DNA of 21,231 nt from a virus, in IMG/VR virus record IMGVR_UViG_3300031565_004159, positions 1 to 21,231 of that record. One strand, written 5' to 3'. The translations under genes were made by a program, and so were the position numbers. Shown here piece after piece: positions 14,724 through 20,554 of the stretch (position 1 is its first letter; each line of letters opens with the position of its first letter). The notes below the pieces were generated by a model. The model made no database searches and was not told the DNA's origin. It saw nothing but the letters and a program-made list of their open reading frames with translations.

Positions 14724-16912
14724 TCTGCCCCCCTCCTTCTTGTCCCCGGTGCCCTGCCCGTCGCAATTCCTGATGGCCTAACGACTGGCCCCACTCTCGG
14801 CGGCGCGGGTGCTGCTTGTACCCCCGGAGCTGCCATCACAGCCGTTCCCTGTGGCATCCCCTGCGGTTGCGGCGCTCCCTGTTGTTGGCCACCCATAACC
14901 TGTTGGAGCAACATCTGCACAAGCGTCTCAAGCGGGATCCCTTTCTGCTGTGCATAGGCTATGAGTTGCTGTAGGAGCACCTGCGGCTGTACGCCGAGTT
15001 TTTGAGCTAACATCTGAATAGCCTGCATCAGTTGCGGGCTAAGCTGTGGTGTTGCCTGCGCCCCTTGTCCTGGGACGCCCCCTAACGGCTGGGCTGTCTG
15101 CTGCGGAGCCACTCCAATCCCCTGCGCCCCTTGCCCCAGAGCTGTCCCCATGCCCTGCGCCACCTGGCCCGCCGGGGCCATTCCGATCCCTTCCGCCGTC
15201 TGACCCGCCGGGGCCACGGCGTTGAGTTGCCCCGTGATGAACTGCTGGAAACTGGGAGCTAGCTCTGGATACGCGCCTTGGAGCTTGCTCATGCCCAAGC
15301 CCCCCTGGGCCAGCTTCAGGCCAGCACGCTTCACCGCTTCTGCCGCCATGAACTGCGCGACCTCTGGCCGAGCACGCCAGCCGTCCCTCAGAATCTCACG
15401 CATCTCCTCGTCGGGCTGCTCAATGCCAATCATCTCCATCCCGCTTGACCGGCTTCTCAGCCCACCGCGAACTTCGTTGAGTGCCTGACTACTACGCGCA
15501 TAGGTGTCCGTAGGCATGAGCGGGTTGAGGCTGACCTTTACCTGTCGGTAGCCCTTGAGGTCATCGGGGCCAAGGCTGATCCAACCTCCAGTCTTGCCAT
15601 AGGAATAGACGTGGAGCACCTGTTTGAGCTGGTACTCGATAATGTCATACAGGCAGCATATCTGCGACTCAAGTGCCCGTTCAGCGTGAGCCACGATGGG
15701 CTTGTAGCGCATCCGGGCTGCCGCGATGAGCTGGTTGATGGCGTAGCCGCTGTCTCCCTTACTCTGCCCGTACATCGAGTCGGCGAGACCAGCCCGCTCT
15801 ATCATGTTGGTCACGAGCTGTATCATCTCGTCAGCGTCGGGGCCGTTCCCTTGCCAGGTCAGGAAGCCTATGTCCTCATTCTCGTAGAGCGTCACCATCT
15901 TGCCAGGCGTTATCTCTATCTCGCGCGGAACCGACGTGCCGTCAGGGTTTAGTACCTGCTGTATGAGCTGCTTGAAGATGACTGTCGGCCAGCACCACAT
16001 GCGCACCGCGCTGGCTTTCTGCGAGAGCACGCGGTCTAGGTAGGGAATTAGGTGCCTGACAGGGTACAACACGGAGAGGGCCATATACTTCGGGTCTCGT
16101 GAAGCCGTGGACAGACCCAACGCATAGGCGTAGGGAGGTGTACCATATCTATGCTTGGTGTGATGAACCACCTGGCCCTCGACGGCATAGGTCAGACTAT
16201 CGGGAGTCCACCACTGCTGGAACGTGACCGAGCTACCCGTCTTGCCCTTGCTGCGACTCAGGCGCTCCAGGTCGGGCTTCTCCGCGTTCCACTTCTGCCT
16301 CTGAGAGTCCAGGGTCAACACTTGCCGCTCATCTACCTCCAGGATACCGTACAGGCCATAGTCGCCCCACATCGGGTACACTGTCTGGGGATCACAGTAG
16401 GTCCAGGCTATCGGAAGGGGCTTGCCGCGCTTCCACTCTTCAGCGCGCTGGCTGTAGTCGGCCTCGGGTTCCTGGCCTTTGCGGTTGCGGCGAGGGAATC
16501 CACCCCAGAGTTGGGCGGCGTAGAGCATCCGCAGGCACCCATGTCCATCGGCGATCAGCGTCTCCACGAACTTGTCTACTACGTCCTCATCGCCCTGTTT
16601 CTCCAGTTGGTTGACAGCAGCTAGAGCAAACTTCTCCATCACAGAGGACTGCTCCTGTGCTTTTGCTTGCTCGCTGCCGGGCGGCACGCTGATGGTTAGT
16701 GGGTCTGCGGTGAGCGTGCCGACCATGCGCTCGACGATTTGATGCGCAATTGGGCTTTTGACGATCTCGGTCTCCATGCCAACGGGTACGTCGATGGCCG
16801 TCTCCATGAACCTGAGCTGTCTCATCTCGTCGATCATCAGATCGCGTTCCGCCCACTCGGACTGGAGATCGTCCTGGATCGCCTGGATGTTTGGGTATTC
16901 GTCAGACGCCAT
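14720..16912 (-). CDS. Portal protein (730 aa)
   Basis: The portal is the dodecameric ring at the capsid vertex through which DNA enters and leaves, and to which terminase docks. I start at the ATG at 16910-16912 because AGGAG lies 9 nt upstream; a TTG 33 nt further up sits in the tail of a terminator. Supporting features, numbered from this ATG: an N-terminal helical part with FMETAIDVPVG (35-45) and IAHQIVERMVGTLTADPLTI (55-74); a wing-like region rich in Trp, Tyr and Pro (150-260); VRHLIPYLDRVLSQKASAVR (285-304), a helix typical of portal crown-stem regions; and MIERAGLADSMYGQ (370-383). These resemble P22-type or DUF4055-type portals. Residues 567-730 form a Gln/Gly/Ala/Pro-rich tail with repeats. 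The family call is from overall pattern and from its position soon after terminase, not from a unique catalytic motif. Confidence 0.8.
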   Translation of the reverse strand: MASDEYPNIQAIQDDLQSEWAERDLMIDEMRQLRFMETAIDVPVGMETEIVKSPIAHQIVERMVGTLTADPLTISVPPGSEQAKAQEQSSVMEKFALAAVNQLEKQGDEDVVDKFVETLIADGHGCLRMLYAAQLWGGFPRRNRKGQEPEADYSQRAEEWKRGKPLPIAWTYCDPQTVYPMWGDYGLYGILEVDERQVLTLDSQRQKWNAEKPDLERLSRSKGKTGSSVTFQQWWTPDSLTYAVEGQVVHHTKHRYGTPPYAYALGLSTASRDPKYMALSVLYPVRHLIPYLDRVLSQKASAVRMWCWPTVIFKQLIQQVLNPDGTSVPREIEITPGKMVTLYENEDIGFLTWQGNGPDADEMIQLVTNMIERAGLADSMYGQSKGDSGYAINQLIAAARMRYKPIVAHAERALESQICCLYDIIEYQLKQVLHVYSYGKTGGWISLGPDDLKGYRQVKVSLNPLMPTDTYARSSQALNEVRGGLRSRSSGMEMIGIEQPDEEMREILRDGWRARPEVAQFMAAEAVKRAGLKLAQGGLGMSKLQGAYPELAPSFQQFITGQLNAVAPAGQTAEGIGMAPAGQVAQGMGTALGQGAQGIGVAPQQTAQPLGGVPGQGAQATPQLSPQLMQAIQMLAQKLGVQPQVLLQQLIAYAQQKGIPLETLVQMLLQQVMGGQQQGAPQPQGMPQGTAVMAAPGVQAAPAPPRVGPVVRPSGIATGRAPGTRRRGAE
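15041..15214 (-). repeat. About 12-residue Gly/Gln/Ala repeats in the portal C-terminal tail
   Basis: Four to five copies of a unit like APAGQ-x-A-(E/Q)-G-(I/M)-G-(M/T/V) run through portal residues 567-624 (APAGQTAEGIGM, APAGQVAQGMGT, ALGQGAQGIGV, APQQTAQPLGGV). The DNA copies still show identity: the 13-mer CCCGCCGGGGCCA occurs in both of the first two units. The tail continues Gln-rich and probably helical to about residue 680, then Pro/Arg-rich to the end. Confidence 0.75.
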
Positions 16913-16921
16913 CAGCCTGTT

Positions 16922-16926
16922 CTCCT
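16922..16926 (-). promoter_or_regulatory. Ribosome binding site fixing the portal start
   Basis: The minus strand reads AGGAG here, followed by 9 nt and the ATG at 16910-16912. The more upstream TTG at 16943-16945 has no suitably spaced site and lies at the end of the terminator U-tract. Confidence 0.75.
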
Positions 16927-16943
16927 GCTGATTCTGTTGAGCC

Positions 16944-16975
16944 AAAAGAAAAGCCCGCTCCCCACGGCGGGCCTT
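16944..16975 (-). terminator. Intrinsic terminator upstream of the portal gene
   Basis: On the minus strand AAGGCCCGC (16967-16975) pairs with GCGGGCTTT (16950-16958) to give a 9-bp stem with a single G-U pair and an 8-nt loop, immediately followed by TTTTCTTTT. This is a textbook rho-independent terminator in the direction of transcription. It lies after the GIY-YIG gene and only about 30 nt before the portal ATG. The rest of the gap, 16976-17055, holds no gene and no promoter I would defend. The structure either limits readthrough into the structural genes or acts as an attenuator. Confidence 0.85.
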
Positions 16976-17055
16976 GTTGGCGTAGCCGTGAAACGCGGGC
17001 CGTTAGGACACTAGGTCATATAGGCCGTATCCAATTGTTCGTTCTAGCTATACTT

Positions 17056-17589
17056 TCACGCGTTGCTTACTCTCGCAAAATCGTTGCCTCGCATCCTCTC
17101 ACTCAGTGCTTGCCTGCGTTCAGGAGTCCACGCCTTACTCATTTTCGCGCGTGTCTCGTTGCTGAACTGCTTTCCGTAGTTAGGCCCAATGCACCCCTGG
17201 AGTGCCCTGCTAATTTTCGCGCGTGTCTCTACACTGGGATGTTTCCCCCTACGTGCCTCGCTCATCTTCTCACGCGTCTCTAAGGATCGCCGAACCCCGA
17301 GCGGGCTTCTTGCGATAGGGTGAATGTTGTATTCTGGCCTCAGAGTGTCGAGATAATGTTGCTCGCGTAGGACAAGTTGCGTAGAATCCTCAACATGCTC
17401 CAGGATAGAGAGTACAAATGCTGACTCGCCATATTTGTCAAAGGCGTGCTGCAGGCGCTGATTGTGGTGCCGCCCATGACGAAGGTCGCAAACATGCTGC
17501 CACCATCTTTGCGGAGCGTTTGCAGAGCTACCGACGTAGGACTTCCCGTTCATCTCATTCTTGATCTGATAGATGCCGCTATCCGTCAT
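17056..17589 (-). CDS. GIY-YIG homing-type endonuclease with NUMOD3 repeats (177 aa)
   Basis: The nuclease domain fills residues 1-95: GIY at 5-7, YVG at 18-20 (GKSYVGSS), the catalytic-type Arg at 28 in PQRWWQH, the metal-binding Glu at 76 in LREQHYLD, and the YNI motif at 87-89. Residues 100-168 carry three NUMOD3-type helical DNA-binding units (TREKMSEARRGKHP, TRAKISRALQG, TRAKMSKAW with a further ALSERMRG). This is the layout of phage SegA-like, I-TevI-like mobile endonucleases, which make a site-specific nick or break and spread into phages lacking the gene. ATG at 17587-17589 lies 9 nt after the 53-aa gene, with a weak ribosome site. The key residues I can place are intact. It is free-standing; I see no group I intron around it. 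It is followed by a terminator. Confidence 0.92.
   Translation of the reverse strand: MTDSGIYQIKNEMNGKSYVGSSANAPQRWWQHVCDLRHGRHHNQRLQHAFDKYGESAFVLSILEHVEDSTQLVLREQHYLDTLRPEYNIHPIARSPLGVRRSLETREKMSEARRGKHPSVETRAKISRALQGCIGPNYGKQFSNETRAKMSKAWTPERRQALSERMRGNDFARVSNA
17141..17229 (-). repeat. Direct 17-nt DNA repeats within the NUMOD3 units
   Basis: ATTTTCGCGCGTGTCTC occurs at 17141-17157 and again exactly at 17213-17229; a diverged third copy lies near 17267-17282. They encode the (E)TRAK(M/I)S cores of the NUMOD3 units, so the module was amplified by duplication. Confidence 0.8.
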
Positions 17590-17598
17590 AGTACGTGC

Positions 17599-17760
17599 TC
17601 ATTTGACTCTCTTCTCCAGTGGACCCTCAAAGCCGAACCCCCACCTCTTTGCGAGCGCATCGAGCACGATCCACAGTGCTCTCCATACCTCGCGCGCAAA
17701 CTCCAGGTCGCGCCTACGGGTTTCGTCCTCGCGCTTGCGGGCCTCCTCCACGTCAGCCAT
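17599..17760 (-). CDS. Small charged protein (53 aa), unknown function
   Basis: A frame of 54 codons runs from the ATG at 17758-17760 to the TGA at 17599-17601. The ATG overlaps the stop of the upstream HNH gene as TGATG, typical of translational coupling. The product starts MADVEEARKREDETRRRDLE, a highly charged helix, continues with an amphipathic stretch rich in Trp and Leu (VWRALWIVLDALAKRWGFGF, residues 25-44) and ends GPLEKRVK. The Trp/Leu segment could be a membrane-surface or protein-contact helix but is too interrupted for a confident transmembrane span. It fills an otherwise empty 170-nt space exactly. I recognise no family. It may be the original phage gene at a site where the HNH and GIY-YIG genes have inserted. 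Confidence 0.6.
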   Translation of the reverse strand: MADVEEARKREDETRRRDLEFAREVWRALWIVLDALAKRWGFGFEGPLEKRVK

Positions 17761-18440
17761 CAACTTGTCGCCCCCACTATCTCCAGATACGCCCTGACGC
17801 TGGCCACCGCATCTGGCAAGACAAACCCTGCGCCCCGGCCACTTGCCCAGTCTTCCAAGGCCATGTTATGCTTGCTGGAGTTGCACCGCTTGCAGGCCGG
17901 CACTATGTTATCTGCGGTGTACCCCCCAGCATTCACCAGGGCGATTACATGGTCTTGTGCCAAAGCGATGTCGTCAGCCCCACAGTAGGCACAGCAGCTC
18001 CCGAAGTGGGTCACAACCCGCTGCCACTCAGCCTCAGTAAGCGTGCTCAACAAGCCTGCCTTTAGGGCGGTGCGCCTTGCCGTCTTCAATTGACAAACCA
18101 GACGCCCCCTCTCCGTTTGTCTCCACTTCCTGGCTCGTGCGCGTATCTCATCTAGGTGTTCTGCGTAGTATCGCCTCGCTTGAACCAACATTGAGTCCCG
18201 ATGCCGATAATGGTAAGCTAATGCTGCCTTTCGCTGCTGGTCCAACTTCGCTTGAGGTAGCACCGCGTCCATTCCCTTGTTCCAAGGCGTATGTTCCTTC
18301 TCGAATTGCCCAGCGGTCACGCCATGAGCCTTCCGCCAATCGTGATAGCATCGCTGACTACAAAAGCGGTTAGTGCTCTGCCTACCGTTCTTCTCCCGCC
18401 TGAAGCCCTCACCACACAACTCACATATCCAATGTGCCAT
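17760..18440 (-). CDS. HNH homing-type endonuclease with N-terminal zinc finger (copy 2)
   Basis: A 226-aa protein, ATG at 18438-18440, one nucleotide after the TGA of the terminase gene. Residues 4-33 form a zinc-finger-like unit (C6-x2-C9 and C27-x3-C31). Residues 44-57 contain FEKEHTPWNKG, like the NUMOD3-family or helix-turn motif of homing endonucleases. Two 15-residue helical repeats follow at 75-104, then QTERGR and TLTEAEW. The HNH nuclease has C150-x2-C153, H164 in QDHVIAL, N178 in NIVPAC, C183-x2-C186 and N187. The nuclease and C-terminal GRGAGFVLPDA closely match copies 1 and 3. Compared with them, this copy has swapped most of the repeat array for a zinc finger plus a PWNKG motif. 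The position between terminase and portal, at a junction with no spacer, fits insertion of a selfish endonuclease. Confidence 0.9.
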   Translation of the reverse strand: MAHWICELCGEGFRREKNGRQSTNRFCSQRCYHDWRKAHGVTAGQFEKEHTPWNKGMDAVLPQAKLDQQRKAALAYHYRHRDSMLVQARRYYAEHLDEIRARARKWRQTERGRLVCQLKTARRTALKAGLLSTLTEAEWQRVVTHFGSCCAYCGADDIALAQDHVIALVNAGGYTADNIVPACKRCNSSKHNMALEDWASGRGAGFVLPDAVASVRAYLEIVGATS

Positions 18441-18441
18441 A

Positions 18442-19656
18442 TCAGCTACCTACCCGCCCCCACCGGATTCGGGCCGGCACCATCGGCGGCAGAACATTGA
18501 CCAGCTCATTGAAGGCATCACTGGCTGAGTCTACCTGGTCGTCGTGTCCGCCCACGGGAAACGAACAAACCTCGTCGAGAAACGCCCGATTCCACTCGCC
18601 ACGCACCAGGCTAACATTGCCATGCTGCGCCTGCGCCAGAAGCGGCATGGCTCTTGTCACCTTGTCGCCCGTCACCGCGCCACTGCGCACCACATAGCCT
18701 GCCAGTGCCTTGACCAGTGCATTGAGGGCCAGCTTGCCAGCAGCACCCGGGTCCTGCGGCAGCCGTACCCAAACACCGTAACCGTCCTGTTTCGCCGTCG
18801 AGCGTATCAGCTCGTCCACGCCCCCAGGCCCCACCCGCGCCCGCACCACGTCCTCGACGTAGTACCGACCATTCGCCTTCGCTATGAGTGTGCCCACCGT
18901 CCAGTCCGGGTCGTCCGTCGCCAGCTTCTTCTCTGTCGCGGCCAGGTCCCAACCCCGGACGCGGAACTGTGCTTTGGGTGCGGAATCTAGGATCTCGAAC
19001 CAGACCCGCTTGGCAATCGCACCCTCCAAATCTATAAACAGCCCGCCGAGCTCCTGCCGTGCGTAACTCTCCGTGTACTGGCTGCGCACGCTCTCCACAA
19101 ACTCCGCTGGCACAAAGGGGTTCGCGCTGGTGGGACACTGGAGCAGCTCTACGTCCGCCCCCCCTCGACCAAACACCTCGAATGTCCAATGCTGCTTGCC
19201 CTTCGGTGTGAATGTGGCCGAGAGCCACCCCGCCCGCCCACCCTGGCGGAGGCACGCTATGATGATGTCGAATGCGGCACGGGGCACTAGGCTGGCCTCG
19301 TCTATCCAAGCACCGCTCAGATTCGGGCCACGCGCACGCTCTGGGTCGTCCAGTGAGCGGCACAGGATCTCAGCCCCGTTGGTTAGCGTTACCCGCGTCT
19401 CCGTGCGGTTGAGGTCGGCCAAGACACCAAACCCACGTGCCAACTCCAGGAACGTCCTCAGCGTCGAGTCGCGCAGCATCGGGTAGGAGGGTGCGTACAT
19501 GCCATACAGCCGGTCGGCCTCTGCCCTCACTATCAGGTCATAGGCCCCGGCCCAGGTCTTGCCACCCCCACGACCAGAGGCGAAGCCGCGATACCGCGCC
19601 TCGCCGTGAATGAACTCATACTGTTGTCGGTGGAGCTGTACCTGAATCGTGTCCAT
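18442..19656 (-). CDS. terL: Terminase large subunit (packaging ATPase and nuclease, 404 aa)
   Basis: This is the motor of DNA packaging: it translocates DNA into the prohead through the portal and cuts concatemers. Numbered from the ATG at 19654-19656: Walker A ASGRGGGKT at 26-34, YAPSYPMLRDST at 54-65, Walker B AWIDEAS at 116-122 with the catalytic Glu, and coupling motif SATFTPKGK at 146-154. The RNase H-like nuclease has D237 in GWDLAATE, D302 in LPQDPG, and D372, D373 and D376 in GHDDQVDSASDAF. All expected acidic residues are present. The start is not certain: TTG (19671), GTG (19659) and ATG (19656) are in frame. An AGGAG lies 1 nt before the TTG and farther than ideal from the ATG. 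The gene overlaps the small-subunit gene by about 40 nt, and the HNH gene follows one base after its stop. Confidence 0.93.
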   Translation of the reverse strand: MDTIQVQLHRQQYEFIHGEARYRGFASGRGGGKTWAGAYDLIVRAEADRLYGMYAPSYPMLRDSTLRTFLELARGFGVLADLNRTETRVTLTNGAEILCRSLDDPERARGPNLSGAWIDEASLVPRAAFDIIIACLRQGGRAGWLSATFTPKGKQHWTFEVFGRGGADVELLQCPTSANPFVPAEFVESVRSQYTESYARQELGGLFIDLEGAIAKRVWFEILDSAPKAQFRVRGWDLAATEKKLATDDPDWTVGTLIAKANGRYYVEDVVRARVGPGGVDELIRSTAKQDGYGVWVRLPQDPGAAGKLALNALVKALAGYVVRSGAVTGDKVTRAMPLLAQAQHGNVSLVRGEWNRAFLDEVCSFPVGGHDDQVDSASDAFNELVNVLPPMVPARIRWGRVGS

Positions 19657-20083
19657 CACTGGCAGAAACAATCTCCTCTATGAGACGCAACCGACCCGAG
19701 ACCTCGGCCTCGATGCGTTGCTTTGGCCTGCCAAGAGTCCGGTCGAGGGACTCCTTTATCGCACTGAGCTTCAGGCGCTTGTCGCGGCTCTGTTTCGCCA
19801 ATCCAAGCAGCCCTTCCAAAAGCTCTGGCACCTTGTCCTGTAGGGCTTCCAGTGCCCGCTCAACCGCGCTACTCTTGTAGTCCATGGCCAGAGCATTGAG
19901 ATGGTCGCGGCGCTCTCTCGGCCAGTAGTCCCAGGTGCGGGGGGCGATGCCCGCTATCTCGCACGCCTCCTTGATCGTGGTCGTTGTGGCCCGTGCCTGG
20001 ACATAGGCCAATTCCCGTTCCTTCAAGTTCCGCAATGCTTCCGTAACCATTCCGCAACCCATCCCTAATCCATCTATAGGCAC
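19616..20083 (-). CDS. terS: Terminase small subunit (155 aa)
   Basis: It would recognise phage DNA and load it on the large subunit. The helix-turn-helix is at residues 34-58 (TTTTIKEACEIAGIAPRTWD then YWPRE). Residues 70-118 are helical oligomerisation-type sequence ending in SLDRTLGRPKQR, a motif I associate with the C-terminal part of many small subunits. It directly precedes and overlaps the large subunit, which supports the call. The longest start is GTG at 20081-20083, directly abutting a TGA (TGAGTG); in-frame ATGs at 20062 and 20050 are possible starts, and none has an ideal ribosome site. The tail (residues 140-155) is Ser/Thr/Pro-rich and lies in the overlap with the large-subunit gene. 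Confidence 0.85.
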   Translation of the reverse strand: MPIDGLGMGCGMVTEALRNLKERELAYVQARATTTTIKEACEIAGIAPRTWDYWPRERRDHLNALAMDYKSSAVERALEALQDKVPELLEGLLGLAKQSRDKRLKLSAIKESLDRTLGRPKQRIEAEVSGRLRLIEEIVSASDGHDSGTAPPTTV

Positions 20084-20149
20084 TCACCCCGCTTCAGTGC
20101 CGCTATGTATCCAAGCAACCTTGCGCATCCGCTCTGTCGTGTAGTCCAC
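20084..20149 (-). CDS. Possible 21-aa mini-gene or leader before the terminase small subunit
   Basis: The 68-nt space between two genes is almost exactly filled by a GTG-initiated frame (GTG at 20147-20149, TGA at 20084-20086). A GGGAG ribosome site lies 5 nt before the GTG. The product would be MDYTTERMRKVAWIHSGTEA plus Gly. The TGA touches the GTG start of the terminase small subunit, so ribosomes could restart there. It could also be chance in a short gap. Confidence 0.35.
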   Translation of the reverse strand: MDYTTERMRKVAWIHSGTEAG

Positions 20150-20151
20150 GC

Positions 20152-20343
20152 CTACTCCCGTACTGGCCTCACCGTCACTCTGAGCACCTTGTCGCGCCAG
20201 AGTATCAGCTTGAGCACATCAGCCAGGTCTGTATCCGGCACATCCAGTTGAATGCGTGCCCCACCATCACCTGATATGCGTATCCATCCCTGAAGCGGTG
20301 GCACAGACGCAGAGAATACGACCATCACATCATTCTTATCCAT
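20152..20343 (-). CDS. Small protein (63 aa), unknown function
   Basis: I start at the ATG at 20341-20343 because GGAGG lies 8 nt upstream in the end of the previous gene; a TTG farther up at 20370 is less plausible. The product starts MDKNDVMVVFSASVPPLQGW and has alternating hydrophobic residues in VVFSASV, GWIRISGDGG, ARIQLDVP and DKVLRVTVRPV, with a short helix DTDLADVLKLILWR between them, so a small beta-rich fold with one helix is likely. No cysteines, signal peptide or membrane span. It overlaps the cysteine-rich gene by 8 nt. It resembles in general form small phage proteins near DNA-metabolism or packaging genes, but I cannot name the family. Confidence 0.7.
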   Translation of the reverse strand: MDKNDVMVVFSASVPPLQGWIRISGDGGARIQLDVPDTDLADVLKLILWRDKVLRVTVRPVRE

Positions 20344-20554
20344 TTGGCCCGCCTCCCTGGGCTTCTCCAAGAATACCCCTGTGCCACGTCCTCATACACG
20401 AGCAGGGATAGCTACTCGCCCCCCAGCCACAGACTGGGCAGATATGGTTCTCCCCACACTCACAGCTATACAGCACTGGTGCTGGTTCTGGCCTCGACTG
20501 GTTCTCAGCCGTCGGTTCCCATTGGGGGTGATGGCACATCTGCTTAGGCTTCAC
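20336..20554 (-). CDS. Cysteine-rich, probably zinc-binding small protein (72 aa)
   Basis: The start is a GTG at 20552-20554 with a strong AGGAG ribosome site 6 nt upstream; it overlaps the HNH stop by 11 nt. The product starts MKPKQMCHHPQWEP. Metal-ligand candidates are C7, H8, H9, then C31-x-C33, H37, C39-x2-C42 (ICPVCGW) and C51-x-C53. That many Cys and His in 72 residues indicates one or two small zinc sites. Residues 14-27 are Pro/Glu-rich and probably disordered, and the end is Gly-rich (GEAQGGGPNG). It may bind nucleic acid or partner proteins; no enzymatic motif is visible. Confidence 0.75.
   Translation of the reverse strand: MKPKQMCHHPQWEPTAENQSRPEPAPVLYSCECGENHICPVCGWGASSYPCSCMRTWHRGILGEAQGGGPNG

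Noticed and set aside
16913-16945. TTG start for the portal 33 nt upstream
   Set aside because: The TTG is at the end of a terminator U-tract and lacks a spaced ribosome site, while the ATG at 16912 has AGGAG at 9 nt.
16976-17055. AT-richer patch with TATAT-like words as a promoter for the portal operon
   Set aside because: No properly spaced -35 element, and the terminator lies between it and the portal.
17056-18440. Group I intron around the endonuclease genes
   Set aside because: Terminase and portal both appear complete, the endonucleases are free-standing coding genes, and no spare non-coding sequence exists for an intron core.
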